The notes beneath the pieces were generated by a model. It was not told the origin of the DNA and ran no database searches. It was given only the letters and a program-made list of their open reading frames with translations. From NCBI RefSeq assembly GCF_036173105.1, contig NZ_CP108053.1, positions 9,362,001 through 9,426,000 on the forward strand: a stretch of DNA of 64,000 nt, written 5' to 3'. The stretch's first letter is position 1. The number at the start of each line of letters is the position of its first letter. A program made the position numbers and the translations under genes. Source of the stretch: Streptomyces sp. NBC_00287 (GTDB taxonomy: Bacteria; Actinomycetota; Actinomycetes; Streptomycetales; Streptomycetaceae). Positions 52,331 to 60,464 of the stretch are shown one piece after another.

Positions 52331-53101
52331 TCAGGCCACTTCGTTCTCTCGCTCGATGGCTTGGAGGCGGTTCTTCAGGCGGTAGCTCGGGCCGTTGATC
52401 GAGATCACTTCGCAGTGGTGGAGGAGGCGGTCGAGGATCGCGGTGGCGAGGACCTCGTCGCCGAAGACCTGGCCCCACTCGCTGAAGGTCTTGTTCGAGG
52501 TCAGGATGATCGAGCCCTTCTCGTAACGCTTGGAGATCACCTGGAAGACCAGGTTCGCCTCCGCCCGTTCCAAGGGCTGATATCCCACTTCATCGACCAC
52601 GAGGACGCTCGGCCGCAGGTAGGTGCCGAGCTTGTTGACCAGCCGTCCGGCCGTCTCGGCGGCTCTGAGGTTGCGGACCATGTCGTCGAGGCTGGTGAAA
52701 TAGATCGAGTAGCCAGCCCGGCAGGCTGCGACCGCCAACGCGACGGCGATATGTGTCTTGCCGACTCCGGGCGGTCCCAGCAGGGCGGCGTTCGCCTTGG
52801 CCTCGACGAACGAAAGACTGGCGAGGTCCTTGACCTTGCGCGGGTCGAGCTCGGGCTGGAACGAGAAGTCGTATTCGTCCAGCGTCTTGTGGTGCGGCAG
52901 CTTTGAGAGCCGCAGGCCCTGGCGGAAGCGGCGGTCGTCGCGGACGGCCAGTTCCTCGGACAGGACCAGGTCGAGGAAGTCGAGGTAGCCCATCTTCGCC
53001 TCGTCCGCGCGGCGGGTGTAGTCGTTGATGGTCTCCGCGAGGTGGGGCAGGCCGAGCTTGCCGGCCGTGGTGCGGATACGGTTGCCGGTCAGCTCGCTCA
53101 A
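52331..53101 (-). CDS. istB: IS21 transposition helper ATPase IstB
   Basis: A 256-residue AAA+ ATPase. Walker A is GPPGVGKTH (near 109) and Walker B VLVVDEVGY (near 168). SNKTFSEWGQVFGDEVLATA is the sensor 1 region and AILDRLLHHCEVISINGPSY the family end. It loads onto DNA and activates the IstA transposase. It overlaps istA by four bases (ATGA). Confidence 0.9.
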   Translation of the reverse strand: MSELTGNRIRTTAGKLGLPHLAETINDYTRRADEAKMGYLDFLDLVLSEELAVRDDRRFRQGLRLSKLPHHKTLDEYDFSFQPELDPRKVKDLASLSFVEAKANAALLGPPGVGKTHIAVALAVAACRAGYSIYFTSLDDMVRNLRAAETAGRLVNKLGTYLRPSVLVVDEVGYQPLERAEANLVFQVISKRYEKGSIILTSNKTFSEWGQVFGDEVLATAILDRLLHHCEVISINGPSYRLKNRLQAIERENEVA

Positions 53102-54537
53102 GAGGACTCCTTCGTCGGGGAGTTGGTGGTGAAAGGCCGTGTGCCGGTCAGCTCGTCATAGACCGACAGCGGACGGCGGCCGACCTCGATCTGGGTGACC
53201 GCGGACCGGTTCAACAAGGCCTGCAGCGGGCCGGCCTGGCTGCTTCTTGACGGTTCACGATGTGGTGGCGGGGTCACATCGCCGGTGGTGGTGCGGCGTC
53301 CTTTGCCGGTGGGCAGGCCGTCCCAGTGCGTCTCTTCGAGGACGCGGACGCCCTTGCCGACCGCCCGTGGATGGGCGGCCAGCAGGGTCTCGCCGCTGGC
53401 ATCGGGGACGGTCGAGTGCAGCACGACCTGGGCCTTTGTCGCCCTGACCTCGATCAGCTGGCGTGGGCGGACCTTGCGGGCGGGCACCGAGTAGAGGTTG
53501 CCTGCGAACGCGACCAGGCAGTCCTTGCCGACCGGTCGCAGATGTCGCTCGGCGACCAGATAGGGGGTGGGCGGCAGCGGTTTGAGGGCCGCGTGGTCGC
53601 GGGCGGCCCGGTGTCCGATGACCTCGTGGTGGGTGGCGTGGGTGCGGGCCCGCCGCTGAGGGACCCAGGCCATGAAGGCGGCGTCCATCTCCTCGATGGA
53701 GGAGAAGGCCCGCCCGGCCAGGACGTGATCGCGCACGATGAGTACCTGTCGCTCGACCCTGCCCTTGCCGGTGGGCCGGTAGGCGGCCAGGACGTCGATG
53801 TCGAAGTCGTAGTGGCCAGCAAAGCCGACTGCCTCCGGGTGCAGCGGCACCGCCTCGCCGGGAGCGACGTGACGGCGCACGACGGTCTTTGTCCGGTCGT
53901 AGACGATCGACATCGGCACCCCGCCGAAGTGGGCAAACGCACGGCGGTGGCAGTCGAAGAAGGTCTGCAGGTCCTGGCTGGTGGTGAAGCAGCAGAACGG
54001 GTCACGCGAGTACGACAGCGTCATGTGGAACGAGTAGACCTTCGGGATGCCCAAGTGGGCGAGGATCTTGCCTTCGTCACCCCAGTCGACCTGGGCCTGA
54101 GCTCCGGGAACCACCTCGAAGCGGCGATGCATGCCCGCCAACTCCCGCGGCTCGATGCCCAGTTCACCAGCCACCCTCGGCCGGGCCTCCTGCAGGTACA
54201 GCTTGACCCGCTGGTAGTTGATCGTTGAGCCGTACTCCTTCACCAGGCGCTCGTGCACCACGGCACCCTTGATGAGGATCTCCGCCCGCAGCATCGCGTC
54301 GATCAACGGGGCGACTTCGTCGACTGCCTTCCGCCGCGGCCTGCCATTCGAGATTCGCCTCGGTGGCGCCGACGGCGCTGTGCTCGACAGATACTTGCGG
54401 ACCGTCTTGCGGTCCAGGCCCGTCTCCCGGGCAACCTCCGTCAGACTGACCGCCCCGGACTCCACCAGGGCACGGAACCGCCGTAGTTCCAGCCAGCGTT
54501 GCGGGTCCAAGACCACCGTGTCACCGCCCTCCGCCAC
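53098..54537 (-). CDS. istA: IS21 transposase IstA
   Basis: A 479-residue DDE transposase. The N-terminal helix-turn-helix is LVESGAVSLTEVARETGLDR with KTVRKYL. The catalytic domain includes AQVDWGDEGKI (first Asp), SIVYDRTKTVV (second Asp) and YRPTGKGRVERQVLIV (Glu). RARTHATHHEVIG and a beta-barrel LAGNLYSVPARKVRPRQL-type segment follow. Intact and in operon with istB. Confidence 0.9.
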   Translation of the reverse strand: MAEGGDTVVLDPQRWLELRRFRALVESGAVSLTEVARETGLDRKTVRKYLSSTAPSAPPRRISNGRPRRKAVDEVAPLIDAMLRAEILIKGAVVHERLVKEYGSTINYQRVKLYLQEARPRVAGELGIEPRELAGMHRRFEVVPGAQAQVDWGDEGKILAHLGIPKVYSFHMTLSYSRDPFCCFTTSQDLQTFFDCHRRAFAHFGGVPMSIVYDRTKTVVRRHVAPGEAVPLHPEAVGFAGHYDFDIDVLAAYRPTGKGRVERQVLIVRDHVLAGRAFSSIEEMDAAFMAWVPQRRARTHATHHEVIGHRAARDHAALKPLPPTPYLVAERHLRPVGKDCLVAFAGNLYSVPARKVRPRQLIEVRATKAQVVLHSTVPDASGETLLAAHPRAVGKGVRVLEETHWDGLPTGKGRRTTTGDVTPPPHREPSRSSQAGPLQALLNRSAVTQIEVGRRPLSVYDELTGTRPFTTNSPTKESS

Positions 54538-55339
54538 CCTTCACCGGACGAGCAGCAGAGTGCCGGGACCCACCCTTCACCGCACCATCAAGCGTCCCTT
54601 TTCACTCGTACGCGACCGAGGACGTTCACGTGTACGCCGACAGGGTTCGAGCGATGGGCTGTCGATGAGATCAGCAACCAGTCGACCGGCTACTGCCCGG
54701 ACATCAGCTCGTGGCCGGCAGTTGCCGAGGCCCTGGATCGAGTCGGCTTCACCCGGCCTTCCGGCTTCACGTATGAGGTGATCTTCCGCCGATGCCTGTC
54801 CTGCCGACAAGTCAACATCGTGCGTGAAGCGGACTTTGTCTGCGTGTTCTGCGACGGGATCCTGCCGCAGGAGTGGAACGTGGACGGACCCCGGGCGCTA
54901 GGGAGTCGCGGGCCGTCGTTCTCGTCGGTGGTGTCCTCCGGGGCTTGTTGGGGCAGTAGCTGGGGCTGGTCGTGATGACCTTCGCCGTCCCCATGGGGAG
55001 TCGTGAACGCGAGGGTGGGGAAATACGTAACGCTGAACCCACCCCGAGTGGGGAATTGCGTGACCGTCGACGGCGCCCAGCGCGCGTCCGACAGGTCGCT
55101 GGGATAGGGGCCGTGCGGAGTCATGTTTGCGAAGTAGCGGACCGCGGTCGGCCCCGCCAGAGGTCAAAAGGCGGCGCTCGGGGGCGTGTGGGGAGCAGAC
55201 AGGAGCAGCAGGAACGAAACGACCCTGGCGTCGCGGGCGGGTCGACTGCCCCATCAAGCACAACGACCCCGCCGCCGCAGGACTCCGGAAACGACACTAA
55301 CTCGACCGAGACAGGACCAAACGCTCAGTCAGTTGGGCG

Positions 55340-55570
55340 TGGGCCATGCAGGCCCGACGGCAGGAAAGGACGGAACGTTTGCTTGGCTGCTGCACCGTCG
55401 CCCCCTGCCTCGCCCCGCCAATAGGCCAGGTTGGCGTGGGCGGTGAGGGTGCGGGGGTGGTCTTCGCCACAGCACTCGGATCCGGTCGGCGAGTAGGTCG
55501 GCGTAGGCGGTGGCGGCTGCGGCCGCATCCCCCGCCGCCCCCTGCCAGTGGGCCAGCTTATGCCGGGTGG
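55340..55570 (-). pseudogene. TPR-protein relic (NB-ARC/TPR type)
   Basis: The minus strand reads RHKLAHWQGAAGDAAAAATA with YADLLADRIRVL, then in another frame EDHPRTLTAHANLAYWRGEA. These are tandem TPR units of the kind LG-DHP-TL-TR-NLAYW-GEAGD found in large Streptomyces signalling ATPases. Only about two units are left. Confidence 0.55.
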
Positions 55571-55574
55571 TGGT

Positions 55575-56000
55575 GCACTCGGCCGACCTCGGGGAGTTGC
55601 AGCGCGGGCGGTTCCGGCTGGAGGTCGTGAGCGTGTCCCGCGGCGCCGGCGTCTTAACGGGCCGCTTCCTCAGCGTGCTCGCCCCTGCCGACCGCGAGGC
55701 ACTGACCACGGAGCTCGCCGGCCTCCCGGCCGCAGACGGCAACACCGTGCCCGCGCAACTGTCCTTGCCACCGCTGCTCCCCGAGACCACCCACGTCACC
55801 CGCACCCCGCAGGTACTGCCCACCGTGATCAGCCTCCAGTAGTACCGCGCCACGGAGGACGACGTCCTCACCCCGAAGGACTGGCGGTGGGGTGCGACGG
55901 CCGCCGCATGTATCTCGCCGTTCCCCAGCGCGGCCACCGCGTCGAGGCCGTGGGGATGAATGCGCTGAAAACCTGCTCGGTGCAGTCGCCGGTCCGAGAA
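55575..56000 (+). pseudogene. Lantibiotic dehydratase (LanB-type) fragment
   Basis: The plus strand gives VVHSADLGELQRGRFRLEVV, GVLTGRFLSVLAPADREALT, LPPLLPETTHVTRTPQVLPT and VISLQ, a TAG, then YRATEDDVLTPKDWRW and, in another frame, RRMYLAVPQRGHRVEAVGMN. These match the middle of LanB dehydratases just before the ALN-x-R-T-x-x-PPL-RFL segment, which is lost. Nonsense codon, frameshift and loss of both ends make it a relic. Confidence 0.6.
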
Positions 56001-56086
56001 CGGGCTGGCGACTGCCACGACCGCAGGATCGTGGCGGTTTCCTCCATCATGTGGGCCAAAGAACGCCGAACGAGGTGGAGGCCCTC

Positions 56087-56218
56087 ATGCATGAGGAGTT
56101 CTGGCGGACGGTTCGGCATGCAATCGGGACCACACCTCGGACCGTCCGGTTCATCGCCATACTGCTGGCGTTGGGAGCATTTCCCTATGCCTTCTCGCTG
56201 GGCTGGCCCTGGTCATGA
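56087..56218 (+). CDS. Small single-span membrane protein
   Basis: A 43-residue ORF with GGTGGAG upstream: HEEFWRTVRHAIGTTPRTVR, then one hydrophobic helix FIAILLALGAFPYAFSLG. The basic segment before the helix would stay inside. Small proteins of this build (TPRTVR followed by a helix) occur in Streptomyces; no function known. Confidence 0.45.
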   Translation: MHEEFWRTVRHAIGTTPRTVRFIAILLALGAFPYAFSLGWPWS

Positions 56219-56403
56219 CCCGATCCGTAACTGTGCCGTCTGGCACGTGCGGTCCGGTCCTGCACGAGCATCGAGTTTCAAGTCGGCCTCTGGTGGGGGC
56301 CGTCCTCCAGCCCGCGTATAGATCGACTTGGGGCTTGGGTGGCATCCGTCCCCCTCACCACGCGGTGCACTTCCATGGTCCCACGCAAGCACCCGGGTGG
56401 TGT

Positions 56404-56470
56404 CCAAACTCGGTTCTGGCACAGATCTTGGGGAACGGTCGCAGAGCGTCACCTTGGTGTTCGATTGCGA
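56404..56470 (+). repeat. Transposon end, inverted copy of 59765-59845
   Basis: The run from AAACTCGGTTCTGGCACAG through TCTTGGGGAACGGTCGCAG to TGTTCGATTGCGAGGG recurs inverted at 59765-59845 with several changes. There it precedes an IS5-type transposase fragment, so both are ends of the same element family. Here no transposase of that family remains; the surrounding 56219-56571 has no gene. Confidence 0.6.
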
Positions 56471-56571
56471 GGGGGCGGGTCGCGTGAGCCCGCGTACGCC
56501 TACCCGCCCGGCAGCCGAAAATGACACTCCATCAAATCCTTGGTCGTCCCTGTCTCGGCCGGTCCTAGACG

Positions 56572-58176
56572 GTGATCGTGCTGGTCATGCAGACCGATGC
56601 ACCGTTCTGGGGCTCGTTGGTGTTCGCCGGGATCGACGAGGTGGATGTCGAGGCGGTGACGGCCGCGTTCGGCACGGTCGAGGTGGTGGCGAGAGGCCGC
56701 GCGGCCGGCTCTGCATGTCCGGACTGCGGCCGGTTCTCGGTCCGAGTCCACGACCGCTACCAGCGCAGGCTGAAGGACCTTCCACTCGCTGAGCAGGGCT
56801 TTGTGATCCGGCTGACGGTCCGGCGCTTCATCTGCGGGTCGGCGGGCTGCCCGCGCCGGACGTTCGCCGAGCCGTTCTCCCGGCTGGCCGCCCCGCACGC
56901 ACGGTTCACCACTCGGCTCAACCACGCCCTGGAGCGAGTGGGGCTCGCGCTGGCCGGGCGGGCCGGAGCTCGTCTGGCTGCCCAGTTGGGTTTCGGCGCG
57001 GGACGGATGACCTTGTTACGCAGGGTCATGGCACTGTCCGATCCACGGGTCGGCACGCCGCGTGTGCTGGGCGTGGACGACTTCGCGATCCGTCGCGGCC
57101 AGACCTACTCCACCGTCTTGACCAGCGTCGAAGACCATCGCGTGGTCGATGTGCTCCCGACCCGTGAAGCCGGGCCACTGGCCGCATGGCTGATCAGCCA
57201 CCCCGGCGTGGAAATCATCTGCCGGGACCGGGCGGGCGCCTACGCCGAGGGCGCCCGGCGCGGTGCCCCCGACGCTCTGCAGGTCGCCGACCGGTTCCAT
57301 CTGTGGCAGGGCCTCGGCCGAGCCGTGGAGACCTGCGTCGCCGCCCACCGCGACTGCCTGCGCAATCCGTCGCCCAGCGGCATGCTGCCGGAGGCCACCC
57401 GACCGGCTTCCGGTCGGCCGCAGGACGACTCGGAGCCCGTCGGCCGGCGGGCCGAGCGGAAGAAGGCCGCACACGCCCTGGTCCACGAGCTCCTTGCTCA
57501 AGGTCACTCACGCCGGGCGATCGCCCGGCACCTGGGCTGGGGCCTCAACACCGTGCTCCGATACGCGAACGCCGCACGCTGGCAGGACACCTTCCGCGAG
57601 AATCGGCCCCGGCCCAGCAGGCTGGATCCCTACAAGCCCTACCTGGAGCGCCGATTCGCAGCAGGATGCACCAGCGTCACCCACCTCCACAGGGAACTCG
57701 TTGCCGACAACGCGCCCGTCACCTACCAAATGGTCCGCACCCACATCGCCACCCTCCGCGGCTCCGGTGGCACCCCACCCCGGCCCCCGACGGTGCGCCA
57801 GGTGACCGGCTGGCTCACCCGACACCCCACCACGCTGAGCGCGGACGACCGCGCCGGCCTGAAGGACGTCCTGGCACGCTGCCCCGAACTGGACACGGCC
57901 GCCGGGCATGTTCGCGACTTCGGCGAGATACTCACGGGCCGCCTCGGCGCCATGCTCCCTGCCTGGATCGACGCAGTTGACGCCAGCCAACTACCCGGCC
58001 TCACCGGCTTCGCACTCCACCTGCTCCGGGACCGCGACGCCGTGACAGCCGGCCTCACCTTGGACTGGAGTTCCGGCAGCATCGAAGGCGCCGTGAACCG
58101 CATCAAGAAGATCAAGAGGCAGCTCTACGGGCGAGCCGGATTCGAACTCCTACGCAAAATGATCCTGCTTCAGTGA
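56572..58176 (+). CDS. ISL3-family transposase
   Basis: A 534-residue transposase. The N-terminal zinc ribbon has CPDCG...FICGSAGCPRRTF. Then RVLGVDDFAIRRGQTYSTVL (first Asp), IICRDRAGAYAEGARRGAPD (second Asp) and ADRFHLWQGL are catalytic-domain standards. The C-terminus has TAGLTLDWSSGSIEGAVNRI with the catalytic Glu, KKIKRQLYGRAGFELLRKM. A helix-turn-helix insert (HSRRAIARHLGWGLNTVLRY) lies near residue 310. The gene is intact. Start GTG 56572 or ATG 56587. Element ends were not resolved. Confidence 0.85.
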   Translation: MIVLVMQTDAPFWGSLVFAGIDEVDVEAVTAAFGTVEVVARGRAAGSACPDCGRFSVRVHDRYQRRLKDLPLAEQGFVIRLTVRRFICGSAGCPRRTFAEPFSRLAAPHARFTTRLNHALERVGLALAGRAGARLAAQLGFGAGRMTLLRRVMALSDPRVGTPRVLGVDDFAIRRGQTYSTVLTSVEDHRVVDVLPTREAGPLAAWLISHPGVEIICRDRAGAYAEGARRGAPDALQVADRFHLWQGLGRAVETCVAAHRDCLRNPSPSGMLPEATRPASGRPQDDSEPVGRRAERKKAAHALVHELLAQGHSRRAIARHLGWGLNTVLRYANAARWQDTFRENRPRPSRLDPYKPYLERRFAAGCTSVTHLHRELVADNAPVTYQMVRTHIATLRGSGGTPPRPPTVRQVTGWLTRHPTTLSADDRAGLKDVLARCPELDTAAGHVRDFGEILTGRLGAMLPAWIDAVDASQLPGLTGFALHLLRDRDAVTAGLTLDWSSGSIEGAVNRIKKIKRQLYGRAGFELLRKMILLQ

Positions 58177-58344
58177 CCCTCAGTCACGACTCCACAGGAT
58201 CTCTACCGACGTCGGTCAGGCCATCTCGACAAATCGGTGGACGCGAAAGGACGTCAGGTGATCGGGTTGAACGCTTGCCGAGTCCACCCGGTAGCGCGGC
58301 CAGCGCCGAGTTCGAGAGCGGTGCTGTCCGTGAGTGTCCCTACC

Positions 58345-58690
58345 TCAGTGCCCGAAGTAGGCGGCATCGAACATCACGAGCTCGGCGGTGAGAAGCCCAG
58401 CCCGGATGATGTCGGCGACACCATCCTCGCTCTCCGCGTAGCACCAGCGGACGAGGACCCGATGCTCAGGAAGATAGGCGGTGTGGAGAGAGGTTCGTTC
58501 CCGAGGACCAGCGCCTCGGCGCCGTCAGGCAGCGCGAGGACTCCAACGAATTCCATCACCTCGCAAGCCCGGTCGTAGTCGCCCTCCGTTCCCGACCAAT
58601 GCGACAGCGCGGCGCATGGAACCACGATGAACAGGCCGCCCTCCACGGAGGCCACGGCCTGCGCCGCCTCAGTGCTGTCTGGGTTCTCTT
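58345..58690 (-). pseudogene. Imm21-family immunity protein, frameshifted
   Basis: The minus strand reads EGGLFIVVPCAALSHWSGTE, GDYDRACEVMEFVGVLALPD and GAEALVLGNEPLST, then in another frame AYLPEHRVLVRWCYAESEDG and VADIIRAGLLTAELVMFDAA to a stop at 58345. The order matches Imm21 proteins, which protect against polymorphic toxins. The frame change lies near 58495. The N-terminus is fused to unrelated codons. No toxin gene is seen next to it. Confidence 0.6.
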
Positions 58691-58748
58691 CGGGTGCTGG
58701 GGGCGTGGTTCCTTTGTCGCTTCCGCACACGTGGGGTGCTATGGGCAA

Positions 58749-59642
58749 GTGATCAGGAAGCGTGGCGTTGGGCGGTTGCACCGCCTCGCACAACGACGTG
58801 CCGCCAGGCGGCGTCAGCGACAAAACCGTCGGTTCGGAGCGAGTGACTCCACAGGCGGCAGCCACAGGGAGTGGATCGGATTGGTGGCAGTCAGCCTTCC
58901 GGGCCTGGCTGCACTGGCCGCGCTGCTGTTCACCTGGATGCAGGTGGGACAGGCCACCAAGGAACTTCGGATCAGTGAGCAGGGACAGATCACTAACCGG
59001 TTCAACGCCGCTATCACCAACTTGGGATCGTCAACCCTTGATGTACGTCTGGGCGGAATCTACGCCCTGGAGCGCATCATGGAGGACTCCGAGCGTGACA
59101 CCGAGACGATCACCATTATCCTGTGCGCATATGTACGTCTCCATGCCCCCCTTTCAGAAGAAGATGCCAAGAAGACACACAGCGCGTCGGAGGAGGACTC
59201 GCCGCCAGTCGATATTGCGGCGGTGATGGACGTGCTGGCCGCCCTGCCTGAGCTCGAAGGCGGGTGGGCGCACAACGTGGATCTAAGCCGCACCGATCTG
59301 AGGGGCCTGGACTCCGGGCGGGGATCAAGTAACTTCGAGGCTGCGTATTTCTTGGGAGCAAACCTTTCCGGCGCCTCCCTGAGAACCGCGCTACTCAATA
59401 CCGCAACCTTTGACAAGGCTAACCTTCATGGCGCGGACCTGTCGAGCGCCGACCTGTCCGAGGCTTCCCTGATCGACGCGGACCTATCCAACGCGGTGCT
59501 GGTCGACGCGGACCTCCGCAAGGCGGACTTTACAGGGGCCGACCTGACGAAGGCCGACTTTACCGGCGCGCTCCTCAAGGGGGCGCAGCTGAAAGGGGCA
59601 AAGCTGGACGGAGCCCGTGGGCTGCCGCCGTCCCTTCGCTAG
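58749..59642 (+). CDS. Pentapeptide-repeat protein with N-terminal membrane helix
   Basis: A 297-residue protein. One membrane span (WIGLVAVSLPGLAALAALLF) is followed by QVGQATKELRISEQGQITNR and FNAAITNLGSSTLDVRLGGI with YALERIMEDS, a module shared by many actinobacterial proteins of this type. From about residue 175 to the end come some 18 pentapeptide repeats of the form A(D/N)LSx (ANLSGASLRTALLNTATFDK, ADLSSADLSEASLIDADLSN) that build a right-handed beta helix. Function unknown. GTG 58749 gives a short basic N-terminus; no strong ribosome site is seen. Confidence 0.75.
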   Translation: MIRKRGVGRLHRLAQRRAARRRQRQNRRFGASDSTGGSHREWIGLVAVSLPGLAALAALLFTWMQVGQATKELRISEQGQITNRFNAAITNLGSSTLDVRLGGIYALERIMEDSERDTETITIILCAYVRLHAPLSEEDAKKTHSASEEDSPPVDIAAVMDVLAALPELEGGWAHNVDLSRTDLRGLDSGRGSSNFEAAYFLGANLSGASLRTALLNTATFDKANLHGADLSSADLSEASLIDADLSNAVLVDADLRKADFTGADLTKADFTGALLKGAQLKGAKLDGARGLPPSLR

Positions 59643-59759
59643 ATCTCTGATGCATTCCCAGCACGTGACTCACATGCCTGACGGCACATCAGTCGTCTGA
59701 CCTGCGCGAATGACCCCGAACCTCAGATAACGATCGAGGTGCACGGTGACGGGCCCATG

Positions 59760-60197
59760 GTCGTGACCTTCCCTTGCAATCGAACGGATACCGTCACCCT
59801 CCGCGACCGCTCCCCAAGATCTGTGCCAGAACCCCAAACTCATCGATACCGCGTCCCGATGAGAGCCGGTGTCCTCGCTGACCGACAGGCGTTGTCACTC
59901 GGCCCGTGCCCCCACCGGATCATCCGGATCTGCGAACGCCAGGGCGTCCCGGTCCTCGCCGACCGCGCCTACATGGGAGCGAGCCCCTGGGTGACGACAC
60001 CCCTCAGGCGCCCACCGGGCCGCGACCTCACGCCCACCCAACAAACCGTCAACCGCGCGCTGTCCGTAGCCAGGGCATCGGTCGAGCGCGGCGTCACACG
60101 GCTGAAGTCGTGGCGGATCTTCCGCAGGTCGCGGTGCAGCCCGAGTCGAATGTCGTCCATCTCTGCCACCATCCTCGCCCTGGAGCGGCAACGCTGA
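59760..60197 (+). pseudogene. IS5-type transposase C-terminal fragment with element end
   Basis: An element end (59765-59845, inverse of 56404-56470) is followed directly by PHRIIRICERQGVPVLADRA, YMGASPWVTTPLRRPPGRDL, LSVARASVERGVTRLKSWRI and SSISATILALERQR. These are the last 100 residues of an IS5-group (DDE_4) transposase with the second Asp (LADRAY) and Glu (SVERG). The N-terminal two thirds are deleted. Confidence 0.65.
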
Positions 60198-60464
60198 AAA
60201 GGCTCCGTGTTCCCAAACGGGCGGTGCGGTCGTGGTGTCGGTCGTCGCTGCTTCCTCCTCGGCAGGGTGCCGTCTGATGCGGTTGATCCGGGTTGCTGCA
60301 CAGGTTGGACCGGCTCAGCGTGGCTCGTCGGTGAAGCGCGGTGCAGCACCTAGATTTGCCCCGCCCTTCCAGTCTGCGTCGGCTACTGGTTGCAGGGGCT
60401 GCTGCTCTGACGGCAGGAGGGCTGCCACACGCGTCGATTCGGACGCACACCTCTGGGAGAGGCC

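Larger units (their letters stand above)
52277..54642 (-). mobile_element. IS21-family element, inner level of the nest
   Basis: The element starts TGTCCGCGTAC at 52277 and ends with GTACGCCGACA at 54642 (inverted repeats of about 11 bases, one mismatch), flanked by GGGTT on both sides (52272-52276 and 54643-54647). It holds istA and istB in one operon. At 2366 bp it has the usual IS21 size and seems complete. Confidence 0.85.
52005..54975 (+). pseudogene. Hypothetical gene interrupted by IS21
   Basis: The 5' part (52005-52276) encodes RGWRYLYVGPDDLKTLIRTG, RVHSPADFDEWASSRPAEEF and a last SAGEISFRAGF. The 3' part (54648-54975) continues in frame ERWAVDEISNQSTGYCPDIS, ALDRVGFTRPSGFTYEVIFR, RCLSCRQVNIVREADFVCVF and CDGILPQEWNVDG. 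Joined across the GGGTT duplication they give a protein of about 198 residues with a C-x-x-C pair and a further CVFC, a likely zinc ribbon. I recall similar Streptomyces hypothetical proteins but no function. Confidence 0.75.
51923..55072. mobile_element. Non-autonomous element with passenger gene, middle level of the nest
   Basis: Inside the IS5 gene a segment is bounded by GCGCC on both sides (51918-51922 and 55073-55077), a 5-bp target duplication. Its ends carry inverted repeats with GTCACG(T/C)(T/A)ATTCCCCA, and each end has a second, similar subterminal copy (left 51951-51970, right near 55016-55031). Once the IS21 element within is removed, it is about 780 bp and holds one gene but no transposase. 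The double-tip ends resemble IS21-type ends. Confidence 0.65.
51132..55124 (-). pseudogene. IS5 transposase split by an insertion and other lesions
   Basis: The N-terminus is at 55124-55078 (MTPHGPYPSDLSDARW) and continues exactly at 51922 with ALIEPVLTSWRDQHRARALD, DLRQIMNAILHVDRTGIPWR and YLPHDFAPWATVYG. A TAA follows there in place of a Tyr codon. Further parts are in two frames: ACVLDSQTIKT and GRKRHLGCDTLGLLLTVLVT, WVDAGYRTTAIDHGARLG and RRWTIARSIGWLMHHRCLAR. Insertion, nonsense codon and frameshift together make it dead. Confidence 0.8.
51090..55328 (-). mobile_element. IS5-family element, outer level of a three-level nest
   Basis: A 15-base inverted repeat, CTGAGCGTTTGGTCC at 51090-51104 and its exact inverse at 55314-55328, frames the transposase pieces at 51132-51922 and 55078-55124. 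Without the 3155 bp inserted inside (element plus one target copy) the element is about 1.08 kb, a normal IS5 size. About 190 bp lie between the transposase start and the right end. Confidence 0.7.
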
